A stretch of DNA of 15,669 bases from Saonia sp964398035. Lineage in GTDB: Bacteria; Bacteroidota; Bacteroidia; Flavobacteriales; Flavobacteriaceae. The translations under genes were made by a program, and so were the position numbers. The notes below the pieces were generated by a model. The model was not told the origin of the DNA, did not search any database, and saw only the letters and a program-made list of their open reading frames with translations. Position 1 is the first letter of the stretch, and each line of letters begins with the position of its first letter. The stretch covers positions 1-15,669 of the forward strand of contig CAYNLI010000070.1 of assembly GCA_964398035.1 (NCBI GenBank), written 5' to 3'. Below are positions 5,311 through 13,598 of this stretch, one piece after another.

Positions 5311-7509
5311 ATGCATAAAGCAACATACATATTTGTATTGTTTTTATTGACTTTTTCTACAGTTGTCTCTCAAGAGTTTCAAAACAAAAACACGTTTGAA
5401 ATTAATGGCTCTGTAAAAGGGAAAGAAAGATTGACCCCTATCTCTGGGGTAGAGGTAACATCCAGTTCAGGCAGTTTTACAACAACTGATGGGTTGGGGG
5501 AATTTAGAATAAAAGCTTCCGTTGGGGATGAGCTGATTATTAGAAGTCCTGAGCTGGAAACAGTTTATTATACCATTAAAAATGATGAAGATGTAGATGT
5601 ATTGGTAGAAGATTACGAAAATACAGGAGGGTTGTCTAATAAAAAATCACTCAGGAGAAAAGCTATATCCCATCAATCGTATTTAGATTCCGCCAATTTT
5701 TACAAAAAAAACAATATTGGAAAAAGTATAGACTTTATTACCCAGTCTATCGCTTCATTAGGAAAAAGGGCAAACAAAAAACAATTGGCAGAAGCACTTA
5801 CTGCCTTGGGAGAAGTATATCAATACCACAATCAATATGATTTAGCGATATCAAGTTATGAGGATGCGTTGGATGAGCAAAAAACAGTGAGAACAGCATT
5901 GTTATTGGGAAATGTGTATGTGTTGAATGGAGCGAACAAAGATGCAGAGACAATTTTACTTCCTCTAATTGATGTAAAAGTTACCGTCCCCTTTCAAAGA
6001 GTACAACTTTTTGAAGGGTTAGGAGATGCATATAAAAATCTTGGACTGGTAAACAAAGCGGTAGCTTATTATAATGAAGGGCTTACGATTGCCAAAAAGA
6101 ATCAGATTGTGCCCAAGGTAACCGATTTAAATTCTAAGATTGCAGATGCCTATGCAGAGGATAATCGTTTAGTGGAAGCAGAAGGTTTTTATAGTCAATC
6201 TTTAGATTTGGCAAAAAAAGAAGCACCACAACGTTCCGTTAGAGAAAAAGATAAGGTGGCTGATTTTTTTAATACAAGAAATCAATATGATGATGAAATA
6301 GAACTTCGTAAAGAAAGTCTGGAAGAATTAAAGTTACTTCCAGAGCCAAAAGCTAAAATCCAAAGTGGTTTTATGAACTCGGACTCTATTACCGTGCAGC
6401 GCATCAATTATAAAATTGCCAACGCATATATTTCTCAAAATAAGTATGAAGAAGCAATTCCTTTTTTAAAGCAAAGTATTGAAGAAGCGGATAAAGGGGA
6501 TGATTTAATTGTGCAAAAAGATGCAACAAGAAAACTATCAGAAGTATATAAGGAAACGGGAGATTATACTAAAGCTTTGGAAACATATCAAAAATATGTA
6601 ACTGTTGTAGATACCTTGTATGTGCGCAAAGAACAAGAGATATCACGTGCAGTACGCTTTAATAGGGAAATAGCTTCCAGACAGAGTAGAATAACAGGCT
6701 TAGAACAAGAAAGAGAACTTTCCCAGAGTAAGTATGATTTGGCCTTGACTTCACAAGAATTGACTAGAGAAAGTAATAAAAGGCAACAATGGATTATTTA
6801 TTCGTTGCTTTTAGGCTTGCTTTTATTGGGAACGTCCACTTTCTTTTTTTATAGGAGTAATAAACAACAGAAACTGGCAAATAATCTTTTGGCATTAAAA
6901 TCATTGCGTTCACAAATGAATCCACATTTTATTTTTAACGCATTGAATTCTGTAAATAACTATATAGCAAAGAGTGATGAACGTAGTGCCAATAGATATT
7001 TAAGTGATTTTTCTACATTGATGCGCTCTGTTCTGGAAAATTCTGAGGAAGATTTTATTCCGCTTTCCAAAGAATTGGACCTGTTGGGGCTTTATGTAAA
7101 GTTGGAGCATTCCCGTTTTCCAGATAAGTTTGATTATGAAATTAAGTTAGATGAAACTATAGATGTGGATGCCTTTCAAATTCCCCCTATGTTGTTGCAG
7201 CCCTACATAGAAAATGCTATTTGGCATGGTTTACGATATAAGGAAGAAAAGGGTTTTTTGAATATTGGGTTGCTCCAAAAAAGTAATGAGACCATTGAAA
7301 TAACAATTACTGACAATGGTATTGGGAGAAAGAAGTCTTCACAGTTAAAAACAGCTCATCAAAGGAAGCAAAAATCCAAGGGCATGGGAAACATTAAAAA
7401 ACGAATTGACATTCTAAATGAAATGTACAAGAATAAGGTAAATGTTTCAATTTCAGATTTAAATGATGAAGAGGGAACTAAGGTAATACTGACTTTAAAA
7501 AAGAATTAA
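5311..7509 (+). CDS. TPR-containing sensor histidine kinase of the LytS type
   Basis: A 732-residue membrane sensor kinase. A signal peptide (1-20, ending VVS-Q) is followed by a carboxypeptidase-regulatory-like beta domain at about 28-100 (EINGSVKG...GVEV...TTDGLGEF), then several TPR repeats at about 125-435, a coiled coil at 440-492 and one membrane helix at 494-514. The cytoplasmic part is a His_kinase (LytS/YehU) core: LKSLRSQMNPHFIFNALNSV with phosphorylated His539, then an ATP-binding domain with Asn635 in PYIENAIWHGL, DNGIG at 668-672 and GMGN at 691-694. The periplasmic TPRs likely sense a peptide or protein and signal to the response regulator gene 53 bases downstream. All catalytic motifs are intact. 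The beta domain, familiar from TonB-dependent receptors, is a less usual addition. The signal it senses is unknown. Confidence 0.92.
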   Translation: MHKATYIFVLFLLTFSTVVSQEFQNKNTFEINGSVKGKERLTPISGVEVTSSSGSFTTTDGLGEFRIKASVGDELIIRSPELETVYYTIKNDEDVDVLVEDYENTGGLSNKKSLRRKAISHQSYLDSANFYKKNNIGKSIDFITQSIASLGKRANKKQLAEALTALGEVYQYHNQYDLAISSYEDALDEQKTVRTALLLGNVYVLNGANKDAETILLPLIDVKVTVPFQRVQLFEGLGDAYKNLGLVNKAVAYYNEGLTIAKKNQIVPKVTDLNSKIADAYAEDNRLVEAEGFYSQSLDLAKKEAPQRSVREKDKVADFFNTRNQYDDEIELRKESLEELKLLPEPKAKIQSGFMNSDSITVQRINYKIANAYISQNKYEEAIPFLKQSIEEADKGDDLIVQKDATRKLSEVYKETGDYTKALETYQKYVTVVDTLYVRKEQEISRAVRFNREIASRQSRITGLEQERELSQSKYDLALTSQELTRESNKRQQWIIYSLLLGLLLLGTSTFFFYRSNKQQKLANNLLALKSLRSQMNPHFIFNALNSVNNYIAKSDERSANRYLSDFSTLMRSVLENSEEDFIPLSKELDLLGLYVKLEHSRFPDKFDYEIKLDETIDVDAFQIPPMLLQPYIENAIWHGLRYKEEKGFLNIGLLQKSNETIEITITDNGIGRKKSSQLKTAHQRKQKSKGMGNIKKRIDILNEMYKNKVNVSISDLNDEEGTKVILTLKKN

Positions 7510-7562
7510 AAAATTGATTGTCCACAGAAAGAAGATGAAGTGGAAATATAAAAAACAGACTG

Positions 7563-8294
7563 GTGAAGTTAAATGTAATCATAGTAGAAGACGAGGCGAA
7601 CAGTAGGGAAATCCTAACAAATTATCTAGCAAAATACTGCAAGAATGTCAATTTGTTGGGAGAAGCAGCAACCATAAAAGATGGAGTGAAACTTATAGAA
7701 GAAAGTCAACCAGATTTAGTGTTTTTAGATGTTGAAATGCCTTTTGGAAATGCTTTTGATCTATTGGACAAATTGCCCAATAGAACTTTTGAAACTGTTT
7801 TTGTAACAGCATACAATCAATATGCCATGGATGCTTTGAACAATCACGCAGCATATTATTTAATGAAACCTATCAATATCGATGAACTGATAAAAGCTGT
7901 GGAGCATGTTTCTCATACCAAGGAAAGAGAAAACGCTTTAGAAGGCCAAATTCTAAAGCCAAAACTGAATAAAGTTGATGGTAAGATTACGTTGCCGCAA
8001 CAAGATGGTTTTCAGGTGTTGAATGTTTCAGACATATTATACTGTAAAGCTGATGATAATTATACTGAAATATACTTAGAGAACAAAAAGATATTGGTGA
8101 GCAAAACCTTGAAATATTTTGAGGAAGCCTTGTCTGAATTTTCATTTTCCCGCATTCATAAATCTTATTTGGTCAATGTAAATGAAATAATCAAATATAA
8201 AAAAGGAAAAGGTGGCAGTGTGGTCATCTCCAGTGGAAAAGAGTTAATGGTATCCGCTTCCAAAAAGAAAGAATTGCTATCGTATTTTCAGTAA
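7563..8294 (+). CDS. LytTR family response regulator
   Basis: A 243-residue two-component DNA-binding regulator, cognate to the kinase just upstream. The receiver domain (about 3-118) has the acidic pair Asp10/Glu11, phosphoacceptor Asp56 in LVFLDVEMP, Thr82 in VFVTAY and Lys102 in MKPI, all intact. A LytTR domain follows at about 138-242, with DILYCKADDNYTEIYL and FSRIHKSYLVNVNEI as its hallmark stretches. The start is GTG (7563): an in-frame TGA at 7536 leaves no ATG upstream, and MKLNVIIVEDE is the normal beginning of this family. The gene is followed after 23 bases by the hexapeptide protein gene, suggesting cotranscription. Targets are unknown; autoregulation or control of the divergent VWA gene is possible. 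Confidence 0.94.
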   Translation: MKLNVIIVEDEANSREILTNYLAKYCKNVNLLGEAATIKDGVKLIEESQPDLVFLDVEMPFGNAFDLLDKLPNRTFETVFVTAYNQYAMDALNNHAAYYLMKPINIDELIKAVEHVSHTKERENALEGQILKPKLNKVDGKITLPQQDGFQVLNVSDILYCKADDNYTEIYLENKKILVSKTLKYFEEALSEFSFSRIHKSYLVNVNEIIKYKKGKGGSVVISSGKELMVSASKKKELLSYFQ

Positions 8295-8317
8295 TTTTGC
8301 CAAAACCCAAATTCTAT

Positions 8318-8833
8318 ATGATTATCAAAACGATTAACGGAAAAACACCCAAAATAGGCAGCGACTGCTTTATAGCTGAAAATGCTGTTATTGTTGGAGA
8401 AGTGACCATGGGTGACCAATGTAGCGTATGGTTTAACGCCGTTTTACGGGGAGATGTACATTTCATTAAAATGGGCAATAAGGTAAATGTTCAAGACGGT
8501 GCAGTTGTACATTGTACCTATCAAAAATCACCAACAACTATAGGGAATAATGTCTCCATAGGTCATAATGCAATTGTGCACGGTTGCACTATTAAGGATA
8601 ATGTCCTTATTGGTATGGGGAGCATTGTAATGGATGATTGCGTGGTGGAAAGCAATAGTATTATTGCTGCTGGTGCGGTGGTCACTAAAGGAACACATGT
8701 GCCATCAGGAGCTATTTTTGCAGGAATGCCAGCAAAGAAAATTAAAGATATCAGTCCAGAGTTGAGTTCAGGTGAAATAGACAGAATTGCAAATAATTAT
8801 GTTAAGTACTCTAGCTGGTTTAAAGAAGAATAA
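8318..8833 (+). CDS. Gamma-carbonic-anhydrase family hexapeptide-repeat protein
   Basis: A 171-residue left-handed beta-helix protein of the gamma carbonic anhydrase / YrdA type, probably a cytoplasmic trimer binding a metal between subunits. I choose the ATG at 8318, since MIIKTINGKTPKIG is the usual family start; a TTG at 8297 would add seven residues without support. The three zinc-ligand histidines typical of the family are present: His65 (VVHCT), His83 and His88 (IGHNAIVHG). Arg44 and Asp46 (LRGD), which stabilise the trimer, are also present. Hexapeptide repeats run from about 10 to 135 and a C-terminal helix follows (ELSSGEIDRIANNYVKYSSW). The acidic loop of archaeal Cam is missing, as in most bacterial homologues, so actual carbonic anhydrase activity is uncertain. 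It closes the kinase-regulator unit. Confidence 0.9.
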   Translation: MIIKTINGKTPKIGSDCFIAENAVIVGEVTMGDQCSVWFNAVLRGDVHFIKMGNKVNVQDGAVVHCTYQKSPTTIGNNVSIGHNAIVHGCTIKDNVLIGMGSIVMDDCVVESNSIIAAGAVVTKGTHVPSGAIFAGMPAKKIKDISPELSSGEIDRIANNYVKYSSWFKEE

Positions 8834-8888
8834 ACTTTATTGTCTTGTCTTGTAGAGTTGAGATATAAAAACCATTACATTAAATTGC

Positions 8889-8921
8889 TTGATAAAAGGA
8901 TTTAAATAATCGTTATTTTTG
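8889..8921 (+). promoter_or_regulatory. Promoter of fabD
   Basis: TATTTTTG at 8914-8921 matches the -7 consensus TAnnTTTG. The nearest TTG (8889-8891) is 22 bases upstream, slightly longer than ideal. Transcription would start near 8928, about 13 bases before the ATG at 8941. I see no terminator after the preceding gene, so read-through is also possible. Confidence 0.55.
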
Positions 8922-8940
8922 CCATCTAAATAATAAAAGA

Positions 8941-9825
8941 ATGAATGCATATATTTTTCCTGGACAAGGAGCACAATTTGTTGGAATGGGATTGGATTTG
9001 TATGAAAACCACTCATTGGCCCAAGAACTTTTTGAACAAGCTAATGATATCTTAGATTTTTCTATTACAGATATTATGTTTGAAGGAACTCCTGAAGATT
9101 TAAAGCAAACCAAAGTTACACAACCAGCCATATTTTTACATTCAGTAATATTGAGCAAGGTGATGGGGGAAAATTTTCAACCAGATATGGTTGCAGGACA
9201 TTCTTTAGGTGAATTTTCAGCTTTGGTAGCCAATGGCACGTTGAATTTTGAAGATGGGTTAAGATTGGTTCATCAAAGAGCATTGGCCATGCAAAAGGCA
9301 TGTGAGCTGCAACCAAGTACCATGGCAGTAGTGTTGGGGTTAGAAGATAAGGTTGTGGAAAAAATATGTAAAGAAACAGAAGGAATTGTAGTGCCGGCAA
9401 ATTACAATTGCCCAGGACAATTAGTTATCTCTGGAGAGGTAGAAGCAATAAATAACGCTTGTGAAAGCTTAAAAGAGGCAGGTGCTCGTAGGGCTTTGGT
9501 CTTGCCCGTTGGTGGGGCGTTCCATTCTCCTTTAATGGAGCCAGCAAGAGAAGAATTGGCTGCGGCCATAGAGGGTACAAGCTTTAATGAACCGCAATGT
9601 CCTATTTATCAAAATGTGCCCACTACAGCAATAAGTGATTCTGGCATAATAAAGAAAAATCTTATTTCTCAATTAACGGCTCCAGTTAAATGGACACAAA
9701 GTGTTGAGCATATGATAGCAGATGGTGCAACATTGTTTACGGAGGTTGGTCCTGGTAAGGTGCTACAAGGATTGGTCAAAAAAATAGAGCGTTCTACCGA
9801 AACAAAATCTGCTGAAATTTCATAA
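8941..9825 (+). CDS. fabD: Malonyl-CoA:ACP S-malonyltransferase
   Basis: Transfers malonate from malonyl-CoA to acyl carrier protein, supplying type II fatty acid synthesis in the cytoplasm. The 294-residue length is normal. MNAYIFPGQGAQFVGMG contains the oxyanion-hole Gln9. The nucleophile is Ser88 in AGHSLGEFSAL, Arg113 (HQRALAMQKA) binds the malonyl carboxylate, and His195 in GGAFHSPLM completes the catalytic dyad. EVGPGKVLQGLVKKI near the C-terminus is also a FabD hallmark. It stands alone here rather than in a fab gene cluster, with its own promoter upstream and a hairpin downstream. Confidence 0.97.
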   Translation: MNAYIFPGQGAQFVGMGLDLYENHSLAQELFEQANDILDFSITDIMFEGTPEDLKQTKVTQPAIFLHSVILSKVMGENFQPDMVAGHSLGEFSALVANGTLNFEDGLRLVHQRALAMQKACELQPSTMAVVLGLEDKVVEKICKETEGIVVPANYNCPGQLVISGEVEAINNACESLKEAGARRALVLPVGGAFHSPLMEPAREELAAAIEGTSFNEPQCPIYQNVPTTAISDSGIIKKNLISQLTAPVKWTQSVEHMIADGATLFTEVGPGKVLQGLVKKIERSTETKSAEIS

Positions 9826-9858
9826 AAAAGTAATCATGATATGGTCTTTTTACCATAC

Positions 9859-9890
9859 AACAGATAATTATATATTTAATCTGTTTTATT
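9859..9890 (+). terminator. Probable terminator after fabD
   Basis: AACAGAT at 9859-9865 pairs with ATCTGTT at 9879-9885 across a 13-base loop, followed by TTATT. The stem is 7 bp but AT-rich. A second small hairpin (TATGGT/ACCATA, 9840-9857) lies just upstream without a U-tract. The rest of this 160-base gap holds a bulged hairpin at 9914-9933 and no recognisable consensus promoter. Confidence 0.4.
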
Positions 9891-9956
9891 AGTGTTGAGA
9901 TTTATTTTTTATTAAAATCGGTTCCCGAATTTTACTGATTTATAGTCTATTATGGC

Positions 9957-9976
9957 TTGAATTTTGATAAATTCAA
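9957..9976 (+). promoter_or_regulatory. Hairpin in the leader of the T9SS cargo operon
   Basis: TTGAATTT at 9957-9964 and AAATTCAA at 9969-9976 are perfect inverted copies around a TGAT loop, ending nine bases before the start codon at 9986. In RNA this 8-bp hairpin would sit in the ribosome-loading zone and could lower translation; in DNA it could be an operator. Seen directly; the role is inferred. Confidence 0.4.
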
Positions 9977-9985
9977 AAAGCAAAT

Positions 9986-12595
9986 ATGGAAATGATCAAT
10001 ACATATACTTCTTCAAATAAAAAGGCCACTAAATTTTTGAACATTTTTTTTCAACTAGCATTTCTTCTTTTTGGATATGTTGCTTTTGGACAAGGGTTTA
10101 CAGCACCACCTTCTTCATTGAATACTTCTGAAACTGGCACTACTGACAGCTTCACTGTTGTTTTGGATTCACAGCCATTGACAGATGTTGTCATCGATGT
10201 GACCTCTGGTGATACAGGAGAGGGAACGGTAGATATAGTCAGCCCCATCTTTACTAATGCGAATTGGAATGTTGCCCAACTGGTGACGGTCACTGGAATA
10301 GACGATGCCTTAGTGGATGGCAATCAGACCTATGATATAACGTTGAGCATAAATGCTGTTTTGAGCGATGACGCCTTTGATGGCTTGGCAAACCAAACAG
10401 TTAGCGTCACGAACGCTGATAATGACAGTTGTCCATCAACGTCACCTACTTTGGATGTTGCTGCCATTACCAATTTTTGTGATACCATTAATCAAGATTT
10501 AGATGCGTACATTACTAATACTGCCCCAGCCAATTCAGAATTGCTATGGAGTACTAATAGTGATCCTCTTGTGTCAAGTAATCATCTAGTAGGTTCAATT
10601 GCTACTGCTGCGAATACTTACTATGGTTTTTTCTTTGATGCATTGAATAATTGTGCCAGTTCAACAATATCGGTGACATTAACTTTAAGCACTACTCCTT
10701 CTGCTGGAATTGCTACAAACATATCAGCATGTAGTTTTTCTGCTGATGGTATTAGTATAGTTGATTTAGATGATCAACTTGCGGGTGCTGATGTAGGTAG
10801 TTGGGTATTGACCATGTTTCCTATAGGAGCTTCGATAACTATAAATGCTAGTAATATTGTAAATTTTAATGCACAACCTGAAGGTGGTTATATATTTACC
10901 TATACTACTTCTGGTGCTACAGGATCTTGTGTTGATGTATCTTCAAGTTTAACTATAACTGTTATAGATTGTTCAGTCCCATGTGATGTTGGTGCCAATG
11001 CCCCAGTATTGGACGCATCAGTTTCAACCAATTTTTGTGATACAATAAGTCAAGATTTAAGCGAGTATACTAATTCTACGGCGCCAGCTGGGGATGTTAC
11101 ACTTATATGGAGTGCAAACCCTGACCCACTTGTTACTTTGGCGCATTTATCCAATACCGTGGTGAATGCCCCTGGAACCTATTATGGTTTTTTCTATGAC
11201 AACACAAACGCTTGTGCCAGTCCTGTATTGGAAGTGGCATTGGTAATCAATATAACACCTACTGTTGATAGCACCACACCTGCTTCAATTTGTGGAACCG
11301 GCACACTTACCCTAGAAGCTACTGTTAGTACTGGTGGCACCTTAAATTGGTATGATAGTCCAACTGGGGGAACATTCTTGGGAACGGGGTCAACTTTTGT
11401 GACTCCAAGTATTTCAGTTACAACCAATTTTTATGTAGAAGCTACCGCCAATGGTTGTCCTTCTAATAGAGAAGCTGTAATAGCAACTGTAAACATACAA
11501 CCTTCAGCAGGAACAACAACTAATATAGCGGCTTGTAATGTTAGTGGAAATGGAGGACCGACAACGATTGATTTGGACGACACCCTTTTAGGAGCTGATG
11601 TAGGCGCATGGGCTATTATTACTGATCCATCCGGAAGCTTGTTGATTGGAACTGATAATATAGTTGATTTTGATAACTTACCTGATGGCGACTATATATT
11701 TACATATACAACTACAGGAGCGATGGCGCCATGTGTCAATGAATCAGTAAATATCACTATATCTGTAAATAATTGTATAGTGGATACAGATAATGATGGC
11801 CTTACTGACGGTGAGGAAGCTACTTTGGGAACAGACCCAAACAATCCTGATACAGATAGTGATGGGATTGAAGATGGAGAAGAAGTTATGAGCGGTAGTG
11901 ATCCATTGAATATTTGTGATCCAAATTTGACATCTGCTTGTAATCCTGCAGAGATAGATCTTGAGATTTTAAAAGAGGCGGACAACAATAATCCCTTAGT
12001 AGGATCTAATATTATTTTTACAATTATGGTTAATAACCTTACAATGGATAGGGTTATTGATATAGAAGTAAGTGAAGTTTTGGAAATTGAAAACTTTAGC
12101 TATGTTTCCCATATAGCTTCAACAGGAAGTTATGATGAAGCTACAGGTCTATGGGAAATTGGAGAACTGCTTGGAAATGAAAGTGCTACCTTGGAAATTA
12201 CCGTAGAGATACTTAGAGAGGGCATACTTCAAAATGTGGCTACAATATTGGAATCATTTCCCAATGATTTTGACGAAACCAATAATGAAGTTGTTATTGC
12301 AATTCAAACAGCTTTTGTGCTACCTGATGGTTGTGGTGTTCTTTTCAATCAATTTTCTCCTAATGGTGATGGTACCAATGATTTATTGATAATTAATTGT
12401 ATTGAATTATTTACAAATGTTACTTTGGAAATTTATGATAGGTACGGAAGCAATGTCTATAAAACAGAACAATATGATAATACGTGGGATGGAACGGGGA
12501 AAAATGGAGATTTGCCCAAAGGCACCTATTTTTACATACTGAATCTTGGTGATGATAATGAGGTTAAAAAAGGTTGGATTCAAATCATAAGATAG
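9986..12595 (+). CDS. Large secreted adhesin-like protein with T9SS type B sorting domain
   Basis: An 869-residue predicted cell-surface or released protein exported by Sec and then the type IX secretion system. A long signal peptide ends near residue 36 (YVAFGQ-G). Next come a beta-sandwich at about 38-147, module A (155-224), module B (237-329), a second A (340-411), an Ig-like domain (about 425-503, WYDSPTGGTFLGTGSTF), a second B (506-597), two calcium-binding TSP3-type repeats (DTDNDGLTDGEE and DTDSDGIEDGEE, 600-633), a DUF11-like domain (about 656-776), and the gliding motility-associated C-terminal domain (about 783-869). The last has FSPNGDGTNDLL, LEIYDRYGSNVY and KGTYFYIL. That domain is the type B T9SS signal, usually exported with a dedicated PorP/SprF partner; one is encoded five bases downstream. 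Ligand unknown. A second in-frame ATG at 9992 is an alternative start. Confidence 0.9.
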   Translation: MEMINTYTSSNKKATKFLNIFFQLAFLLFGYVAFGQGFTAPPSSLNTSETGTTDSFTVVLDSQPLTDVVIDVTSGDTGEGTVDIVSPIFTNANWNVAQLVTVTGIDDALVDGNQTYDITLSINAVLSDDAFDGLANQTVSVTNADNDSCPSTSPTLDVAAITNFCDTINQDLDAYITNTAPANSELLWSTNSDPLVSSNHLVGSIATAANTYYGFFFDALNNCASSTISVTLTLSTTPSAGIATNISACSFSADGISIVDLDDQLAGADVGSWVLTMFPIGASITINASNIVNFNAQPEGGYIFTYTTSGATGSCVDVSSSLTITVIDCSVPCDVGANAPVLDASVSTNFCDTISQDLSEYTNSTAPAGDVTLIWSANPDPLVTLAHLSNTVVNAPGTYYGFFYDNTNACASPVLEVALVINITPTVDSTTPASICGTGTLTLEATVSTGGTLNWYDSPTGGTFLGTGSTFVTPSISVTTNFYVEATANGCPSNREAVIATVNIQPSAGTTTNIAACNVSGNGGPTTIDLDDTLLGADVGAWAIITDPSGSLLIGTDNIVDFDNLPDGDYIFTYTTTGAMAPCVNESVNITISVNNCIVDTDNDGLTDGEEATLGTDPNNPDTDSDGIEDGEEVMSGSDPLNICDPNLTSACNPAEIDLEILKEADNNNPLVGSNIIFTIMVNNLTMDRVIDIEVSEVLEIENFSYVSHIASTGSYDEATGLWEIGELLGNESATLEITVEILREGILQNVATILESFPNDFDETNNEVVIAIQTAFVLPDGCGVLFNQFSPNGDGTNDLLIINCIELFTNVTLEIYDRYGSNVYKTEQYDNTWDGTGKNGDLPKGTYFYILNLGDDNEVKKGWIQIIR
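10448..11218 (+). repeat. Module A duplication in the cargo gene (copies 10448-10657 and 11003-11218)
   Basis: The two copies encode about 70 residues each with shared TNFCDTI-QDL, TAPA, DPLV, TYYGFF-D and N-CAS. DNA is also alike: both copies contain ACCAATTTTTGTGATAC and TATGGTTTTTTCT, which points to a fairly recent duplication or to gene conversion. Confidence 0.85.
10694..11776 (+). repeat. Module B duplication in the cargo gene (copies 10694-10972 and 11501-11776)
   Basis: The two copies encode about 92 residues each, sharing PSAG--TNI-AC, DLDD-L-GADVG-W, NIV-F, G-YIFTYTT-GA, and a final cysteine (DC/NC). Each B copy follows an A copy; in the second set an Ig-like domain is inserted between A and B. 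The order is A-B-A-Ig-B. Confidence 0.85.
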
Positions 12596-12600
12596 AGACT

Positions 12601-13587
12601 ATGGCATATAAATTAGACATATCAAGGTTTGGATTCGTTTTTTTATCTATGTTGTTATTTGGAACAACACTATTTGTCTATGGACAAAAAGAACCACAGT
12701 ATACACAGTACATGTACAATATAGGCAGTTTTAATCCTGCGTATGTAGGTGCCGTGGAAAAAGCAGAAATTTCTGCTTTGTACAGAACACAATGGATAGA
12801 CATTCCCGGTGCGCCTAAAACAATACGTTTTGGAGCTAATATACCTTTGTCCAATGAAAAAAACGGTCTGGGTTTTAATGTAATCAGTGATCAATTGGGA
12901 CCAACGACCCAAACGTTTATTGATGTGGCCTATTCTTTTCAGGTAAATGTTTCTGAGGAAACCAAGTTGTCTTTTGGGATTGATGCGGGAGGTTCCTTAT
13001 TGGATGTGGATTATACCAAAGGAAATTTTCAAGACCCTAACGAGCCTTTGTTGACCAATACGGTATTTAATAAATTTTACCCAACAGTAGGTGCTGGACT
13101 ATTTTTATACTCTGATGATTGGTATTTTGGTGCATCCATACCCAATTTTTTAACAGGAGTTATAAAAGATGAAGAAGTGATTCCCCTTGTTAATGACCAG
13201 GTTCAATTTAATTTTATTGGAGGTTATGTCTTTGAAATTTCTGATGTACTAAAATTTAAACCGGCTATTATGGCCCATTACTTAAAAGGGTTGCCAGTTA
13301 AATTAGACCTTTCAACTAATTTTTTGATTAGTGATGTGTTTACTCTGGGAGCATCTTATCGAATAGATAATGCAGTTAGTGGTTTGGCAGGATTCCAGAT
13401 TTCCAGCACAATGTTTTTAGGATATTCGTATGATTATAATACCAATGGATTAGGTGAATATAATAGCGGTTCCCATGAAGTTATTTTAAAATTCTACATT
13501 GGTGGAAATACAAATAAAAATAAGAAAACAAAAACCAAAAATATAAAAGGAAAACCCAAGCAAATTGATTCACCTAGGTTTTTCTAA
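12601..13587 (+). CDS. PorP/SprF family protein, probable partner of the upstream T9SS cargo
   Basis: A 328-residue predicted outer-membrane barrel. I start it at ATG 12601, five bases after the cargo stop codon; an in-frame TTG at 12574 lies inside the cargo gene and would spoil the signal peptide. The signal peptide ends near residue 28 (FVYGQ). The family signature is clear: QYTQYMYNIGSFNPAYVG (33-50) and YRTQWIDIPGAP (61-72). It ends in an unusual lysine-rich tail (about 300-320, KNKKTKTKNIKGKPK) before SPRFF. SprF-like proteins encoded beside type B cargo genes have been shown in Flavobacterium to be needed for export of those cargoes, and the tight gene spacing supports the same role here. 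It resembles the stand-alone copy at 2718-3773 only at family level. Confidence 0.92.
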   Translation: MAYKLDISRFGFVFLSMLLFGTTLFVYGQKEPQYTQYMYNIGSFNPAYVGAVEKAEISALYRTQWIDIPGAPKTIRFGANIPLSNEKNGLGFNVISDQLGPTTQTFIDVAYSFQVNVSEETKLSFGIDAGGSLLDVDYTKGNFQDPNEPLLTNTVFNKFYPTVGAGLFLYSDDWYFGASIPNFLTGVIKDEEVIPLVNDQVQFNFIGGYVFEISDVLKFKPAIMAHYLKGLPVKLDLSTNFLISDVFTLGASYRIDNAVSGLAGFQISSTMFLGYSYDYNTNGLGEYNSGSHEVILKFYIGGNTNKNKKTKTKNIKGKPKQIDSPRFF

Positions 13588-13598
13588 AAGAAATTATT

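Noticed and set aside
8297..8317. TTG start adding seven residues to the hexapeptide protein
   Set aside because: The ATG at 8318 gives the usual family N-terminus; the TTG lies almost on the stop codon of the LytTR gene.
8849..8866. TTGTC-TTGTC-TTGTA short tandem repeat before fabD as a phase-variable tract
   Set aside because: Only two exact units and it lies outside the promoter spacing; too short to suggest slippage.
9840..9857. TATGGT/ACCATA hairpin after fabD as the main terminator
   Set aside because: The stem is six pairs with a T-rich loop, but no U-tract follows; the next hairpin is the better candidate.
10051..10323. 90-codon minus-strand frame and similar long frames opposite the cargo gene
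   Set aside because: They are antisense to a repetitive Thr/Ser-rich coding sequence, which creates long stop-free stretches by composition alone.
12574..12600. TTG start for the second PorP/SprF protein inside the cargo gene
   Set aside because: It would add nine polar residues ahead of a normal signal peptide; the ATG at 12601 is well placed.
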